Assembly (NCBI RefSeq): GCF_000474275.2
Contig: NZ_ATAE01000037.1
Coordinates: 1 to 64,000, forward strand
Reading direction: 5' to 3'
Length of the DNA: 64,000 nucleotides
Source of the DNA: Alkalihalophilus marmarensis DSM 21297
Lineage (GTDB): Bacteria; Bacillota; Bacilli; Bacillales; Bacillaceae_D
Shown: positions 44,750 through 52,118 of the stretch, piece by piece
Position numbering within the stretch: position 1 is the first letter of the stretch
Layout of the letters: every line of letters starts with the position of its first letter
Notes under the pieces: generated by a model
What the model was told of the DNA's origin: nothing
The model's input: the letters and a program-made list of their open reading frames with translations, nothing else
Databases searched by the model: none
Translations under genes and position numbers: made by a program

Positions 44750-45046
44750 ATGCCCATTTCAAATCAACATAAAATTGGCTTGCTTTGTGATATTTTAAAG
44801 AACCAAGCAGACGAGCATTATATGACTGACGACGAAGCTTCACAGATTGCACGCTTGCTTCAATCCTTAAACAATGACCCTTCTGTAGATCAATCGGTTA
44901 AGCAAATCATTGGTGAAATTACCGAGCAGCATCAACTTAATCATGAACCTTTTTTACAAGAGAATGTCGAACAGTGGTTAACTAGTATGAATCAGATAAC
45001 GTTCGACAGCAATACGGGACATTCCCCAGGAAATAACTACAAATAG
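44750..45046 (+). CDS. ytzH: YtzH-like small protein
   Basis: A 98-residue hydrophilic protein (MPISNQHKIGLLCDILKNQA) with no signal or membrane segment. It matches the YtzH-like family of unknown function by size and position between trmB and ytmP. ATG 44750 is about 10 nt after GGAGAG, weak but usable. The C-terminal 25 residues (NQITFDSNTGHSPGN) look disordered. Confidence 0.8.
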   Translation: MPISNQHKIGLLCDILKNQADEHYMTDDEASQIARLLQSLNNDPSVDQSVKQIIGEITEQHQLNHEPFLQENVEQWLTSMNQITFDSNTGHSPGNNYK

Positions 45047-45094
45047 TTATTTCCTCCTTCCTCATTTCCCCGCTTTGACAGCATTTGCACACAA

Positions 45095-45130
45095 AAAAGG
45101 CTGCTCCCTGTGGATCAGCCTTTTTTTTAT
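45095..45130. terminator. terminator between ytzH and ytmP
   Basis: AAAAGGCTG pairs with CAGCCTTTT around a 12-nt loop, with T-runs on both strands. Confidence 0.8.
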
Positions 45131-45147
45131 ATAATTTTGCAAATTCG

Positions 45148-45954
45148 TTATTCTTTATAATCCTCAACTAATAAGGAATGGAGGTATTCTTTAAATTTAT
45201 CTACTTCAGTAAATTGTTTACGCTCATAATGCCAAAGAATAACTGAGATCGTTTGAGAAACCACATACCAATGCATCCTCTCACGCAATGATTCTCCGAG
45301 CAACAATCCATACTCTTTAATCCAGTCTTCCCATTCTTCAGGCGGGATATAGGAGTAGAGTAATAATCCTAGATCAAGAGCCGGGTCAGCAACAGTTGCA
45401 CCGTCCCAATCAATTAAATATAGCTGCTCTCCCTCATCTTGAATCCAGTTGTTATGGTTAATATCACAATGACATACCACATAATGATCATACGAGACAT
45501 CATTTAATTGAGATGCTAAAAAAGCCATCCCTGTTTCAATAATATCGTCTTCTACTTGATTTAATTGCAGCTGAACACGCAGGTTATCTACAATGACTTC
45601 TGGCGATAAAGGTTCATTTCCTATTCGCTTAAACATATCAAGCAGCTCGCTCGACCCGTGAATTTTAGCTAAAAGCTCCGCAACTTTTCGTTCTTTCATT
45701 TCATAAGCTTTTAACTCACGGCCTTTTACCCAACGCTGTGCCGTTACAACATCACCGTTTTCTAAGCGTTTAGTCCATAGCAGCTTCGGAACAATTCCTT
45801 CAGCAGAAAGAACAGCAAGAAATGGTGATGAATTGCGTTTCAGAAATACTTTCTGGTCACCTTGCTGGGCTATATATGCTTCACCTGTCGCTCCACCAGC
45901 TGGTTCCACCTTCCAGCCATCTCCTAAAAACATTTCCAACCAATTCACCCTCAA
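45148..45954 (-). CDS. ytmP: APH/choline-kinase-like phosphotransferase YtmP
   Basis: A small-molecule kinase-fold protein of 268 residues. Motifs: KVFLKRNSSPF (ATP-binding Lys, about 34-44), CHCDINHNNW (Brenner HxDxxxxN motif, about 167-176) and LIDWDGATVADPALDLG (metal Asp, about 183-199). Substrate unknown. By context it lacks any resistance role. Equivalent of ytmP in B. subtilis. Convergent with ytzH. Confidence 0.85.
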   Translation of the reverse strand: MRVNWLEMFLGDGWKVEPAGGATGEAYIAQQGDQKVFLKRNSSPFLAVLSAEGIVPKLLWTKRLENGDVVTAQRWVKGRELKAYEMKERKVAELLAKIHGSSELLDMFKRIGNEPLSPEVIVDNLRVQLQLNQVEDDIIETGMAFLASQLNDVSYDHYVVCHCDINHNNWIQDEGEQLYLIDWDGATVADPALDLGLLLYSYIPPEEWEDWIKEYGLLLGESLRERMHWYVVSQTISVILWHYERKQFTEVDKFKEYLHSLLVEDYKE

Positions 45955-46515
45955 TTTCCATTAACTTTCTTTTCACCTTACTGCATTATCTTCTTAGTAT
46001 AGCGTATTTTGTCGTATTTACCTATCAAAAATTCAATCAATTTCATTAAATAATAATTAAAATAACAATCCAAACGCAGTGTTACATGCTGTATTAGCTA
46101 CTTTACACAAAATAAGCAGAGTTTTAGTAAGCAACTCTGCTACGCTAATACATTATAGTATTCTTTAAGAATTGATTTCAATAGTATCAAAAAAGCTCGT
46201 TTACAGTCAATCACCTTCACTCTTTATCTTCCTGGTTCTCTCCCGTCATAACTTTAATAAAGAAGAAAAACTTACAGAAATCTCATGATATCGATTACAT
46301 TTAGGGAGAATGTAAAAAGACGATTGACAGAAGTATTGTGGATTTGCTTCAATATTGAAAGTACCTAAAAGGAATGCAGCCGACGATTGTCATTATAGCT
46401 TAACTTAATTGGGATATCATATAGATAAGCATGGCTATTTGGTATAAACTAAGCTTGTCTAAAAGAGCTAACGAAAATCGTTATAATCGAAGAGCCGAAC
46501 GGAGGATTTTAGTCA
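45955..46515. other. 561-bp intergenic region upstream of purU and ytmP
   Basis: No gene seen. It holds a short hairpin (GCAGAGTT with AACTCTGC, 46117-46140) of unknown role. A TTGACA at 46325 has no clear -10. A TATAAT at 46482-46487 is well placed for purU (22 nt before its GGAGG-ATG) but has a poor -35. No riboswitch pattern was recognised. Confidence 0.4.
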
Positions 46516-47379
46516 ATGAGTCAACATCCAAACAGAGCACGTTTACTTATTTCATGTCAGGATAAACCTGGCATTGTATCAGCAGTGTCAACATTCCTTC
46601 ATCAATATGATGCGAATATTGTTCAATCTGATCAATTTTCAACAGACCCTGAAGGCGGTATGTTTTTCATGAGAATTGAATTTGACCTAGGAAATTCAAG
46701 CCCTGATTTCCTTCGGTTTAAAAAAGAATTTCATACATTAGCCGATAAATTGGACTTTGAGTGGAAAATGGAGCTTGCGGCGAGAAAAAAACGCATGGCT
46801 ATTTTAGTTTCCAAAGAGGATCACTGCTTATTAGAACTTTTATGGAGATGGCGTTCAGGTGAATTACAAGTGGATATTCCATTAATAATAAGTAACCACC
46901 CTACTAATAAACAAGTCGTGGAAAGCTATGGAATTCCTTTTTATCATGTACCTGTAACTCGTGATACAAAAGAAGAAGCTGAGCAAGAAGCGATTAATTT
47001 ACTGAAACAGCATGATGTGGATTTCATTGTATTAGCACGCTATATGCAAATCCTTTCACCAACATTCGTAGAATCATTTCCTTATCGAATCATTAATATC
47101 CACCATTCATTCTTACCTGCCTTTATCGGAGCTAATCCATACGCGAAAGCATTCGAACGCGGGGTTAAATTAATTGGAGCAACAGCTCACTATGTAACAG
47201 ATGATTTAGACGAAGGTCCGATCATCGAACAAGATGTTCTTCGTGTTAACCACCGCTACTCAACTCAGGAACTCCGTGTAGCAGGAAGAAATGTAGAAAG
47301 AATCGCGTTAGCCAGAGCCGTAGAATGGCACACAAACGACCAAGTCATCGTCTACGGAAACAAAACCGTCGTATTTTAA
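46516..47379 (+). CDS. purU: formyltetrahydrofolate deformylase
   Basis: Hydrolyses 10-formyl-THF to formate and THF, balancing one-carbon pools. The 287 residues have an N-terminal ACT domain (about 8-85, ISCQDKPGIVSAVS). A formyltransferase-like catalytic domain follows, with ILVSKEDHCLLELL, the NIHHSFLPAF motif (about 195-204) and the catalytic Asp in TDDLDEGPII (about 225-234). GGAGG precedes the ATG. Directly followed by a repeat cluster instead of a usual terminator. Not in this place in B. subtilis. Confidence 0.95.
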   Translation: MSQHPNRARLLISCQDKPGIVSAVSTFLHQYDANIVQSDQFSTDPEGGMFFMRIEFDLGNSSPDFLRFKKEFHTLADKLDFEWKMELAARKKRMAILVSKEDHCLLELLWRWRSGELQVDIPLIISNHPTNKQVVESYGIPFYHVPVTRDTKEEAEQEAINLLKQHDVDFIVLARYMQILSPTFVESFPYRIINIHHSFLPAFIGANPYAKAFERGVKLIGATAHYVTDDLDEGPIIEQDVLRVNHRYSTQELRVAGRNVERIALARAVEWHTNDQVIVYGNKTVVF

Positions 47380-47383
47380 AGAA

Positions 47384-47500
47384 GAAAAGCGGAAGGGTTC
47401 GGTTAGGTATGAGGGGGATGGAGCTTTGACAATTAGAAGCGCTTTTGGCTTCGTTTGGCAAAGTGAAGCCACCGATTACCTGAACCCTGCAGCTAGACAG
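47384..47500 (+). repeat. hairpin-forming interspersed repeat, copy A
   Basis: Starts 4 bp after the purU stop with AGAAAAGCGGA and ends with GCAGCTAGACAG. Inside, GGGTTC..GGTTA pairs with TTACCTGAACCC, and a central AGAAGC/GCTTC hairpin sits at the apex. Shares boundary motifs with copies B and D. Confidence 0.7.
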
Positions 47501-47616
47501 AAAAGCGGAATGACATGATCTGGCATGCGGTAAAATGAGGTGAAGCAATGAGAAGCGTTCTTTGCTTCGTTTGATTCACAAAAGTTTCTCGAAGGTCAAT
47601 GTCATGAAGCTAGATA
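47500..47616 (+). repeat. hairpin-forming interspersed repeat, copy B
   Basis: Abuts copy A head to tail. Begins GAAAAGCGGA, contains TGGCATGCGGTAAAATGAGG (47521-47540), a central AGAAGCG..CTTCG hairpin, TTTCTCGAAGGTC and the end motif GAAGCTAGATA. The 20-bp core recurs exactly at 62176-62195 on the other strand. Confidence 0.75.
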
Positions 47617-47670
47617 AGAAAAGCGATGGCGACTGACATGCGGTAAAATGAAGCCTCCTATTACCCGCAC
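47617..47670 (+). repeat. hairpin-forming interspersed repeat, truncated copy C
   Basis: Begins GAAAAGCGA after copy B and keeps TGACATGCGGTAAAATGAAG (17 of 20 core bases). It then closes at once as a mini-hairpin, GCGGTAA with TTACCCGC. Confidence 0.7.
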
Positions 47671-47685
47671 TTTAAAAGTCCAAAT

Positions 47686-47717
47686 AAAAATCGATCCTAG
47701 ATCTAGGATCGATTTTT
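47686..47717 (-). terminator. terminator of the HicB-like gene
   Basis: A perfect 32-nt palindrome, AAAAATCGATCCTAG and its complement. It overlaps the stop of the minus-strand gene and ends in T-runs in both directions. Confidence 0.8.
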
Positions 47718-48012
47718 ATTGTAGTTTTTTGAGTTCTACGTTAATATAATCTTCTTCTTCTTTGGTCATTTTAGGTTCTATATAAATCAGATGGGCTCCC
47801 TCACGACCTTCTGGCAAGGCTAGTTCACCGTACTTCTTGATCCAAAGCAAAAGAGCTTCCTTTAATCCACGCTTTGCCTCTTTTACCGAATACCCAAAGC
47901 TGACACAACCTTCAGCTCCTATAATTTCTATCATAATTTCTGTCTGACCCGTCCAATCTGGCACACGCCGGACTTGCCAAGCATAATCATCAATTTTCGG
48001 TACTATCTGCAT
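47716..48012 (-). CDS. HicB-like small protein without a visible HicA partner
   Basis: A 98-residue protein, MQIVPKIDDYAWQVRRVPDW. The centre (about 22-65) has the beta-beta-alpha HicB-type N-domain pattern with GAEGCVSFGYSVKEAKRGLKEAL. HicB antitoxins pair with a small HicA mRNA interferase, but no HicA ORF lies on either side. It may be an orphan antitoxin-like regulator or a different protein of the same fold. ATG 48012 has AGGAGGAGGG upstream. The TTG at 48030 is less likely. Confidence 0.6.
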   Translation of the reverse strand: MQIVPKIDDYAWQVRRVPDWTGQTEIMIEIIGAEGCVSFGYSVKEAKRGLKEALLLWIKKYGELALPEGREGAHLIYIEPKMTKEEEDYINVELKKLQ

Positions 48013-48112
48013 GGGCACCCTCCTCCTCAACTATTACGACGTCACGTGACTGTTTCAATAAACCGCCAGATGATTAAAGACGATTATATCAGCTAATCAA
48101 ATGCACAAATAA

Positions 48113-48131
48113 AATCCCTATGCCTTGCATA
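48113..48131 (-). terminator. terminator of ytlQ
   Basis: CCCTATGC and GCATAGGG around a 3-nt loop, about 80 nt beyond the ytlQ stop on the minus strand. ATTTTATTT follows. Confidence 0.65.
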
Positions 48132-48210
48132 GGGAACGTTTAACATCCTTACCTATTATACGGATTTCTTCTTTTAAATTCAATCTCGATCCGTTATTTG
48201 TAATCTTCAG

Positions 48211-49146
48211 TTAAGTCTCCTGATTTTCCATTCTTTGAAACGCCATCGTATGTGTATATCCTAGGAGAACTTCAGCTGTTTTTAATTGCTGATGTTTTAT
48301 TGGAGAAGGATTTTTTGCAAGCTTGTAATGCCAATCTGCTTTGTTACGCTGATCAATGAATTCGACATTCTTACCTGTAAGGTGGCCGTCAATCAATCCA
48401 TTCGGAGACAAGACTACCTTTCGAATGGGTATGCTTAACTCTTCAGCTTCTAAGATCGGTTTAATCACACCGCTCATTCTCGACAATGAGAGCAATGGAC
48501 TGATTCGCTTTTTTTTCGTTTGGTCGATATACTCTGTCCAAAACCGTTCTGAACTCGCTTCAAATATACTATGTTTATGTCCATCTAGAAGGGCCACGCA
48601 TATTACTTCATTTGGTGTAATCAAAATAATATCCAACTCAATAGGAGCTTTCTTAATATAGAAAACGGGCCTGTACATCACGAAGAAATTATCTGGCAGA
48701 TGCTGAGTAAAAAAACGAAGGACCTCATCTCTTTTATAACGAGGGTGAAGGGAAGATTCTTCAAGTAAGGAAGAACTTGCCCATCTTAGTTGTGAATGAA
48801 ATAGTTCCTGTAAGAACCTTTCTTTTACTTGCTCAAGACTAAGAGAAGGATCCACCTTTTCCTTTTCTTCCTCCACATCTAACTCTTCCATATTTGATTG
48901 GCTGCGCTTTGCTTTCCAGCTTTTCATCTTTCTAACAGCTTGACTGAAAAAACTGCCTTCTTTTTCTATTAATACCTCATCCCGGGACTCCTCGATGTTA
49001 GTATGGTCTGCCTGTTGAAGGCGCTCCCATTCAGTTTTTAGAAATTCCCATCTTTCTTTCTTCATTCTAGTAAACTGACTAGGGTATCTGTGAAGATCTG
49101 ATTGATACCTTGAAACATAGTCTTCTAATTTAATTAAATGTGCCAT
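48211..49146 (-). CDS. ytlQ: NERD-related protein YtlQ
   Basis: A 311-residue soluble protein. The N-terminal half (1-125) is charged and helical. The second half (about 140-280) resembles a NERD/restriction-endonuclease-like fold, with ELDIILITPNEVICVALLDG (about 165-184) as its core strands carrying Glu and Asp, although the usual lysine is not obvious. It has no kinase or helicase part. Function unknown. It matches ytlQ by place and size. Confidence 0.7.
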   Translation of the reverse strand: MAHLIKLEDYVSRYQSDLHRYPSQFTRMKKERWEFLKTEWERLQQADHTNIEESRDEVLIEKEGSFFSQAVRKMKSWKAKRSQSNMEELDVEEEKEKVDPSLSLEQVKERFLQELFHSQLRWASSSLLEESSLHPRYKRDEVLRFFTQHLPDNFFVMYRPVFYIKKAPIELDIILITPNEVICVALLDGHKHSIFEASSERFWTEYIDQTKKKRISPLLSLSRMSGVIKPILEAEELSIPIRKVVLSPNGLIDGHLTGKNVEFIDQRNKADWHYKLAKNPSPIKHQQLKTAEVLLGYTHTMAFQRMENQET

Positions 49147-49279
49147 CGTTATCCCCCCGACTCTTGGGTGAACCTATTCTAATAAAGAAATAGTACCATA
49201 CCTTCTTTAAAATTAGAATGAATAGGCCAAGACTCCCCTTTTTTTCCACGATTCACCCAAACATTTACATGATTACCTG

Positions 49280-49957
49280 TTAGAAGAATACTGTAATGAT
49301 TAATGCTACTACTATGGCACTAACAGTCATCGCAATAGAACTGGCGGCACCGTCTAGTTCCCCATTTTCAAATGCCTTTGCCGTTCCAATAGCATGGGAC
49401 GCACAACCCATTCCTATTCCTCTACTGATCGGGTGAGTAATGTTAAACCATTTATATAAAAAAGGGGATAACACAGCCCCTCCTATACCTGCTATCATGA
49501 CAAAAACGGCAGCTAAAGGGGCAGCACTGCCAAGATTATAAGCAATCTCCATCGCAACGGGTGTGGTAATAGACTTGGGAGCAAGGGCCCCGATGATGGA
49601 AGAATCAATCCCTAGCCATCTAGATAGGAGCACTCCGCTAAAAACGCCGATAAATGCACCTACTGTTATACTTAAAAGAATAGGGAGAATAAACCGTTTA
49701 AGCATAGGCAGCTGCTTGTATAAAGGAAAGGCAAGCGCCACAACTGCGGCACCTAGTAACTCATCTAACCATCTGCTTCCCTCTTTGTACAAGTGATAAT
49801 CTATATCTAATAGAAGTAATAGCAGAATAATAGATAGTGTAGACGTCAAAATTGGCAATGTAAATGGATGAGAAAGACGTTTATAAAAGGTTTTGGCAAA
49901 TCCATATATGATAATCGTTAAGGCAAGCATGATGATCGTTATACTCCATTCATTCAT
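49280..49957 (-). CDS. lrgB: LrgB/CidB-family membrane protein
   Basis: The 226-residue protein has about 6-7 membrane segments and the family motif PKSITTPVAMEIA (about 137-149), plus GMGCASHAIGTAKA near the C-terminus. LrgAB/CidAB systems were first linked to murein hydrolase export. In B. subtilis a homologous pair (PftAB) imports pyruvate. The ATG at 49957 overlaps lrgA by 8 bp and has AAAGGAG. The upstream frame lies in lrgA. Confidence 0.87.
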   Translation of the reverse strand: MNEWSITIIMLALTIIIYGFAKTFYKRLSHPFTLPILTSTLSIILLLLLLDIDYHLYKEGSRWLDELLGAAVVALAFPLYKQLPMLKRFILPILLSITVGAFIGVFSGVLLSRWLGIDSSIIGALAPKSITTPVAMEIAYNLGSAAPLAAVFVMIAGIGGAVLSPFLYKWFNITHPISRGIGMGCASHAIGTAKAFENGELDGAASSIAMTVSAIVVALIITVFF

Positions 49958-50357
49958 TACTATACTCCTTTCTATTAGGCTGCAGTCGTTTATTCTCCAT
50001 TTTATGTATACACCATTGACTAACCAGTCCTGCGATTCCAAACACCAAGATTGTGCTTATTAGTGTAATGACAATTAATAAGGAGCCTTTACCGCGGAAG
50101 ACATCAAAATATTCCATCACTCCTACAGTTACAGGAATAAAAAGCAACGGCATATGGCGTATTAAAAAGGTTGTCCCCTTTTCAATTCTTGTAACTGGGA
50201 TGATTTTTGTTACGAGCAAGATAAATAATAAAAGCATGCCTATAATACTTCCAGGGATGGACAATGATAAAGCTTGCTGAATCCATACCCCTAACCTATA
50301 AAACCCATATAAAATAGCGATATGTATGAGTACTTGCATAAAAGAGACTACCTTCAT
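49950..50357 (-). CDS. lrgA: LrgA/CidA-family membrane protein
   Basis: The 135-residue partner of LrgB with four membrane segments and the family motif SIPGSIIGMLLLF (about 34-46). The ATG at 50357 lies 4 nt beyond the ytlP stop, with AGGAGG 11 nt upstream inside ytlP. So ytlP-lrgA-lrgB read as one operon. No LytTR or LysR regulator is adjacent. Confidence 0.87.
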   Translation of the reverse strand: MKVVSFMQVLIHIAILYGFYRLGVWIQQALSLSIPGSIIGMLLLFILLVTKIIPVTRIEKGTTFLIRHMPLLFIPVTVGVMEYFDVFRGKGSLLIVITLISTILVFGIAGLVSQWCIHKMENKRLQPNRKEYSNE

Positions 50358-50361
50358 CCGG

Positions 50362-50928
50362 TTATTCACCTCCTAAATTAAAACGTTGAATTTCTTTATA
50401 TTTTGGACTTTGCTTCGGGTGGATTTCAATCAGCTGAAAATACGGTATATCCCACTCTACAAAGGATTCAGTAAATGGATCTTCTGACAATAAGAATTCC
50501 ATTTGCCCAACCCATTTTTTGGCAATAGTCATATGTGGACGGTACGGTCTGTTGTCTGTACGCAGGTCTAAATTTTTACATACACCATTTATTTCTCTTT
50601 GGAGTTTATGAAGCTTTTCTAGATTGCCAAGAACATCTGCCCAAAGAATGCGCGGTGACCGTTCATTACCGAATGTGTTTAACCCGCCTATCCTTAAAGT
50701 AAGGCTAGAGAGTCCACTTGAGGTGAGGGTCTGATTTATCTGTTCAATCAATTCTTGCCTTTTCTTAGTTGATACAGCCCCTAGAAATACGAGCGTAATA
50801 TGCAGATCATCTGGATGAGGCCATTGTTTAAATGGATATTGTTTTTTCAAATCAGCTAAGTGCTTACTATACAGTTCTTTAATTTCCGCGCTAACTGGCA
50901 CTGACAAAAAATAATGTTGTTCGTTCAT
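50362..50928 (-). CDS. thpR: RNA 2',3'-cyclic 3'-phosphodiesterase (2H family, YtlP)
   Basis: Opens 2',3'-cyclic phosphates on RNA. It can show 2'-5' ligase activity in vitro. The 188-residue 2H-fold protein has both catalytic motifs, HITLVFLG (about 44-51) and HMTIAKKW (about 131-138), i.e. two HxT tetrads. Equivalent of ytlP in B. subtilis. It is probably cotranscribed with lrgAB. Confidence 0.88.
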   Translation of the reverse strand: MNEQHYFLSVPVSAEIKELYSKHLADLKKQYPFKQWPHPDDLHITLVFLGAVSTKKRQELIEQINQTLTSSGLSSLTLRIGGLNTFGNERSPRILWADVLGNLEKLHKLQREINGVCKNLDLRTDNRPYRPHMTIAKKWVGQMEFLLSEDPFTESFVEWDIPYFQLIEIHPKQSPKYKEIQRFNLGGE

Positions 50929-51126
50929 ACTAAGACCACCTTTTTCATCCTAAGAACTCCTTTTATGAAACTGTCTTTTTGGGATACTCTTATAAATGAT
51001 ATTGTATCAAAAGAAAGAATGAATATAAGTAAAACATTTATTTATCATCTTTTCCTATCTTGTTAATAGGAAATCAAAACACAGCTGTGATAAACTATAC
51101 GTATAGAAATCAGGATTGGATGTGGA

Positions 51127-52065
51127 ATGATGAGAGTAGTTAATAATATGGCAGAATTAATTGGTCAAACGCCACTTGTAAAGTTAAATCGCATCCCAGC
51201 TCCAGGCGGTGCCAAAGTTTATCTCAAAATGGAAATGATGAACCCAAGCGGAAGTGTTAAAGATCGTGCTGCATACAATATGATTATAGAAGCCGAGAAA
51301 CAAGGTCATTTAAAGGCAGGCTCAACCATCATTGAGCCAACAAGCGGAAATACAGGTATTGGCTTAGCGATGAATGCCGCAGCTAAAGGATACCGTGCGA
51401 TTTTAGTCATGCCTGACACGATGTCACAAGAGCGAATTAATTTACTAAAGGCCTATGGTGCAGAGGTAGTACTGACAGAAGGCGATAAGAAAATGCCAGG
51501 TGCCATTGAAAAAGCGCATGAATTAGTAAAAGAAATACCAAATAGTTACATGCCTATGCAGTTTGAAAATGAAGCAAACTCAGATGCGCATCGCAAAACA
51601 ACAGCTGTAGAAATTAAAACCGCGCTTGAAAGTGTAGATGAATCATTATCTGCTTTTGTAGCTGCATCAGGTACAGGCGGTACGATTACTGGTACAGGTG
51701 AAGAACTAAAACGTTTCTACCCAGATGCCTCTATTCATGTAGTAGAGCCTGCAGGTTCACCAGTCTTATCTGGAGGCAAGCCAGGACCTCATAAATTAGT
51801 CGGTACAAGTCCTGGATTTATCCCTCCTATCCTTAATGAGCAAGTGTATGATGAAATCTTGAAAATTGAAGATGAGGATGCTTACCGCGTTACACGAGAA
51901 CTTGCCCAGCAAGAAGGGATTCTCGTCGGTCCATCTTCAGGTGCTGCTTGCTTTGCCGCGCTAGAAGTAGCTAAACGCTTATCACCTGAGGATGTGGTTG
52001 TAGCGATTGCTTGTGATACGGGTGAGCGTTATTTATCTACTGACTTATTCGAGTTTAATGATTAA
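51127..52065 (+). CDS. cysteine synthase family protein (YtkP)
   Basis: PLP-dependent O-acetylserine sulfhydrylase-type enzyme. The 312 residues have the PLP lysine in NPSGSVKDRAA (about 38-48), TSGNTG (about 72-77) and GTGGTITGTGE (about 181-191). Position beside ytlP matches YtkP of B. subtilis, a CysK paralogue, so it may not be the main cysteine synthase. The start is the ATG at 51127 or the next one at 51130. The binding site (GGATGTGGA) is weak. No CymR site was searched for. Confidence 0.85.
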   Translation: MMRVVNNMAELIGQTPLVKLNRIPAPGGAKVYLKMEMMNPSGSVKDRAAYNMIIEAEKQGHLKAGSTIIEPTSGNTGIGLAMNAAAKGYRAILVMPDTMSQERINLLKAYGAEVVLTEGDKKMPGAIEKAHELVKEIPNSYMPMQFENEANSDAHRKTTAVEIKTALESVDESLSAFVAASGTGGTITGTGEELKRFYPDASIHVVEPAGSPVLSGGKPGPHKLVGTSPGFIPPILNEQVYDEILKIEDEDAYRVTRELAQQEGILVGPSSGAACFAALEVAKRLSPEDVVVAIACDTGERYLSTDLFEFND

Positions 52066-52084
52066 AGTTTAATGACTAATAAGA

Positions 52085-52117
52085 AAAAGCGGAGAGATTA
52101 ATGATCTCTCCGCTTTT
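52085..52117. terminator. terminator between ytkP and the PepV gene
   Basis: AAAAGCGGAGAGAT pairs perfectly with ATCTCTCCGCTTTT around TAATG. Confidence 0.85.
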
Positions 52118-52118
52118 A

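Noticed and set aside
44574-44852. Minus-strand 92-codon open frame overlapping the ytzH start
   Set aside because: It is antisense to ytzH, has no ribosome site and shows no family resemblance.
46117-46140. Hairpin GCAGAGTT/AACTCTGC upstream of purU as a riboswitch or terminator
   Set aside because: No T-run, no upstream gene to end, and no known riboswitch signature around it.
46490-46505. CCGAAC near the purU ribosome site as a PurR box
   Set aside because: Only a half-match lies there, with no second box at the expected distance. It overlaps the Shine-Dalgarno sequence by chance.
47345-47548. Open frame of 67 codons in the repeat cluster after purU
   Set aside because: It covers the end of purU and hairpin repeats in antisense, and lacks a start signal.
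49280-50357. LrgAB as a phage holin/antiholin system
   Set aside because: No phage genes or endolysin nearby, and the pair has normal chromosomal features and synteny partners.
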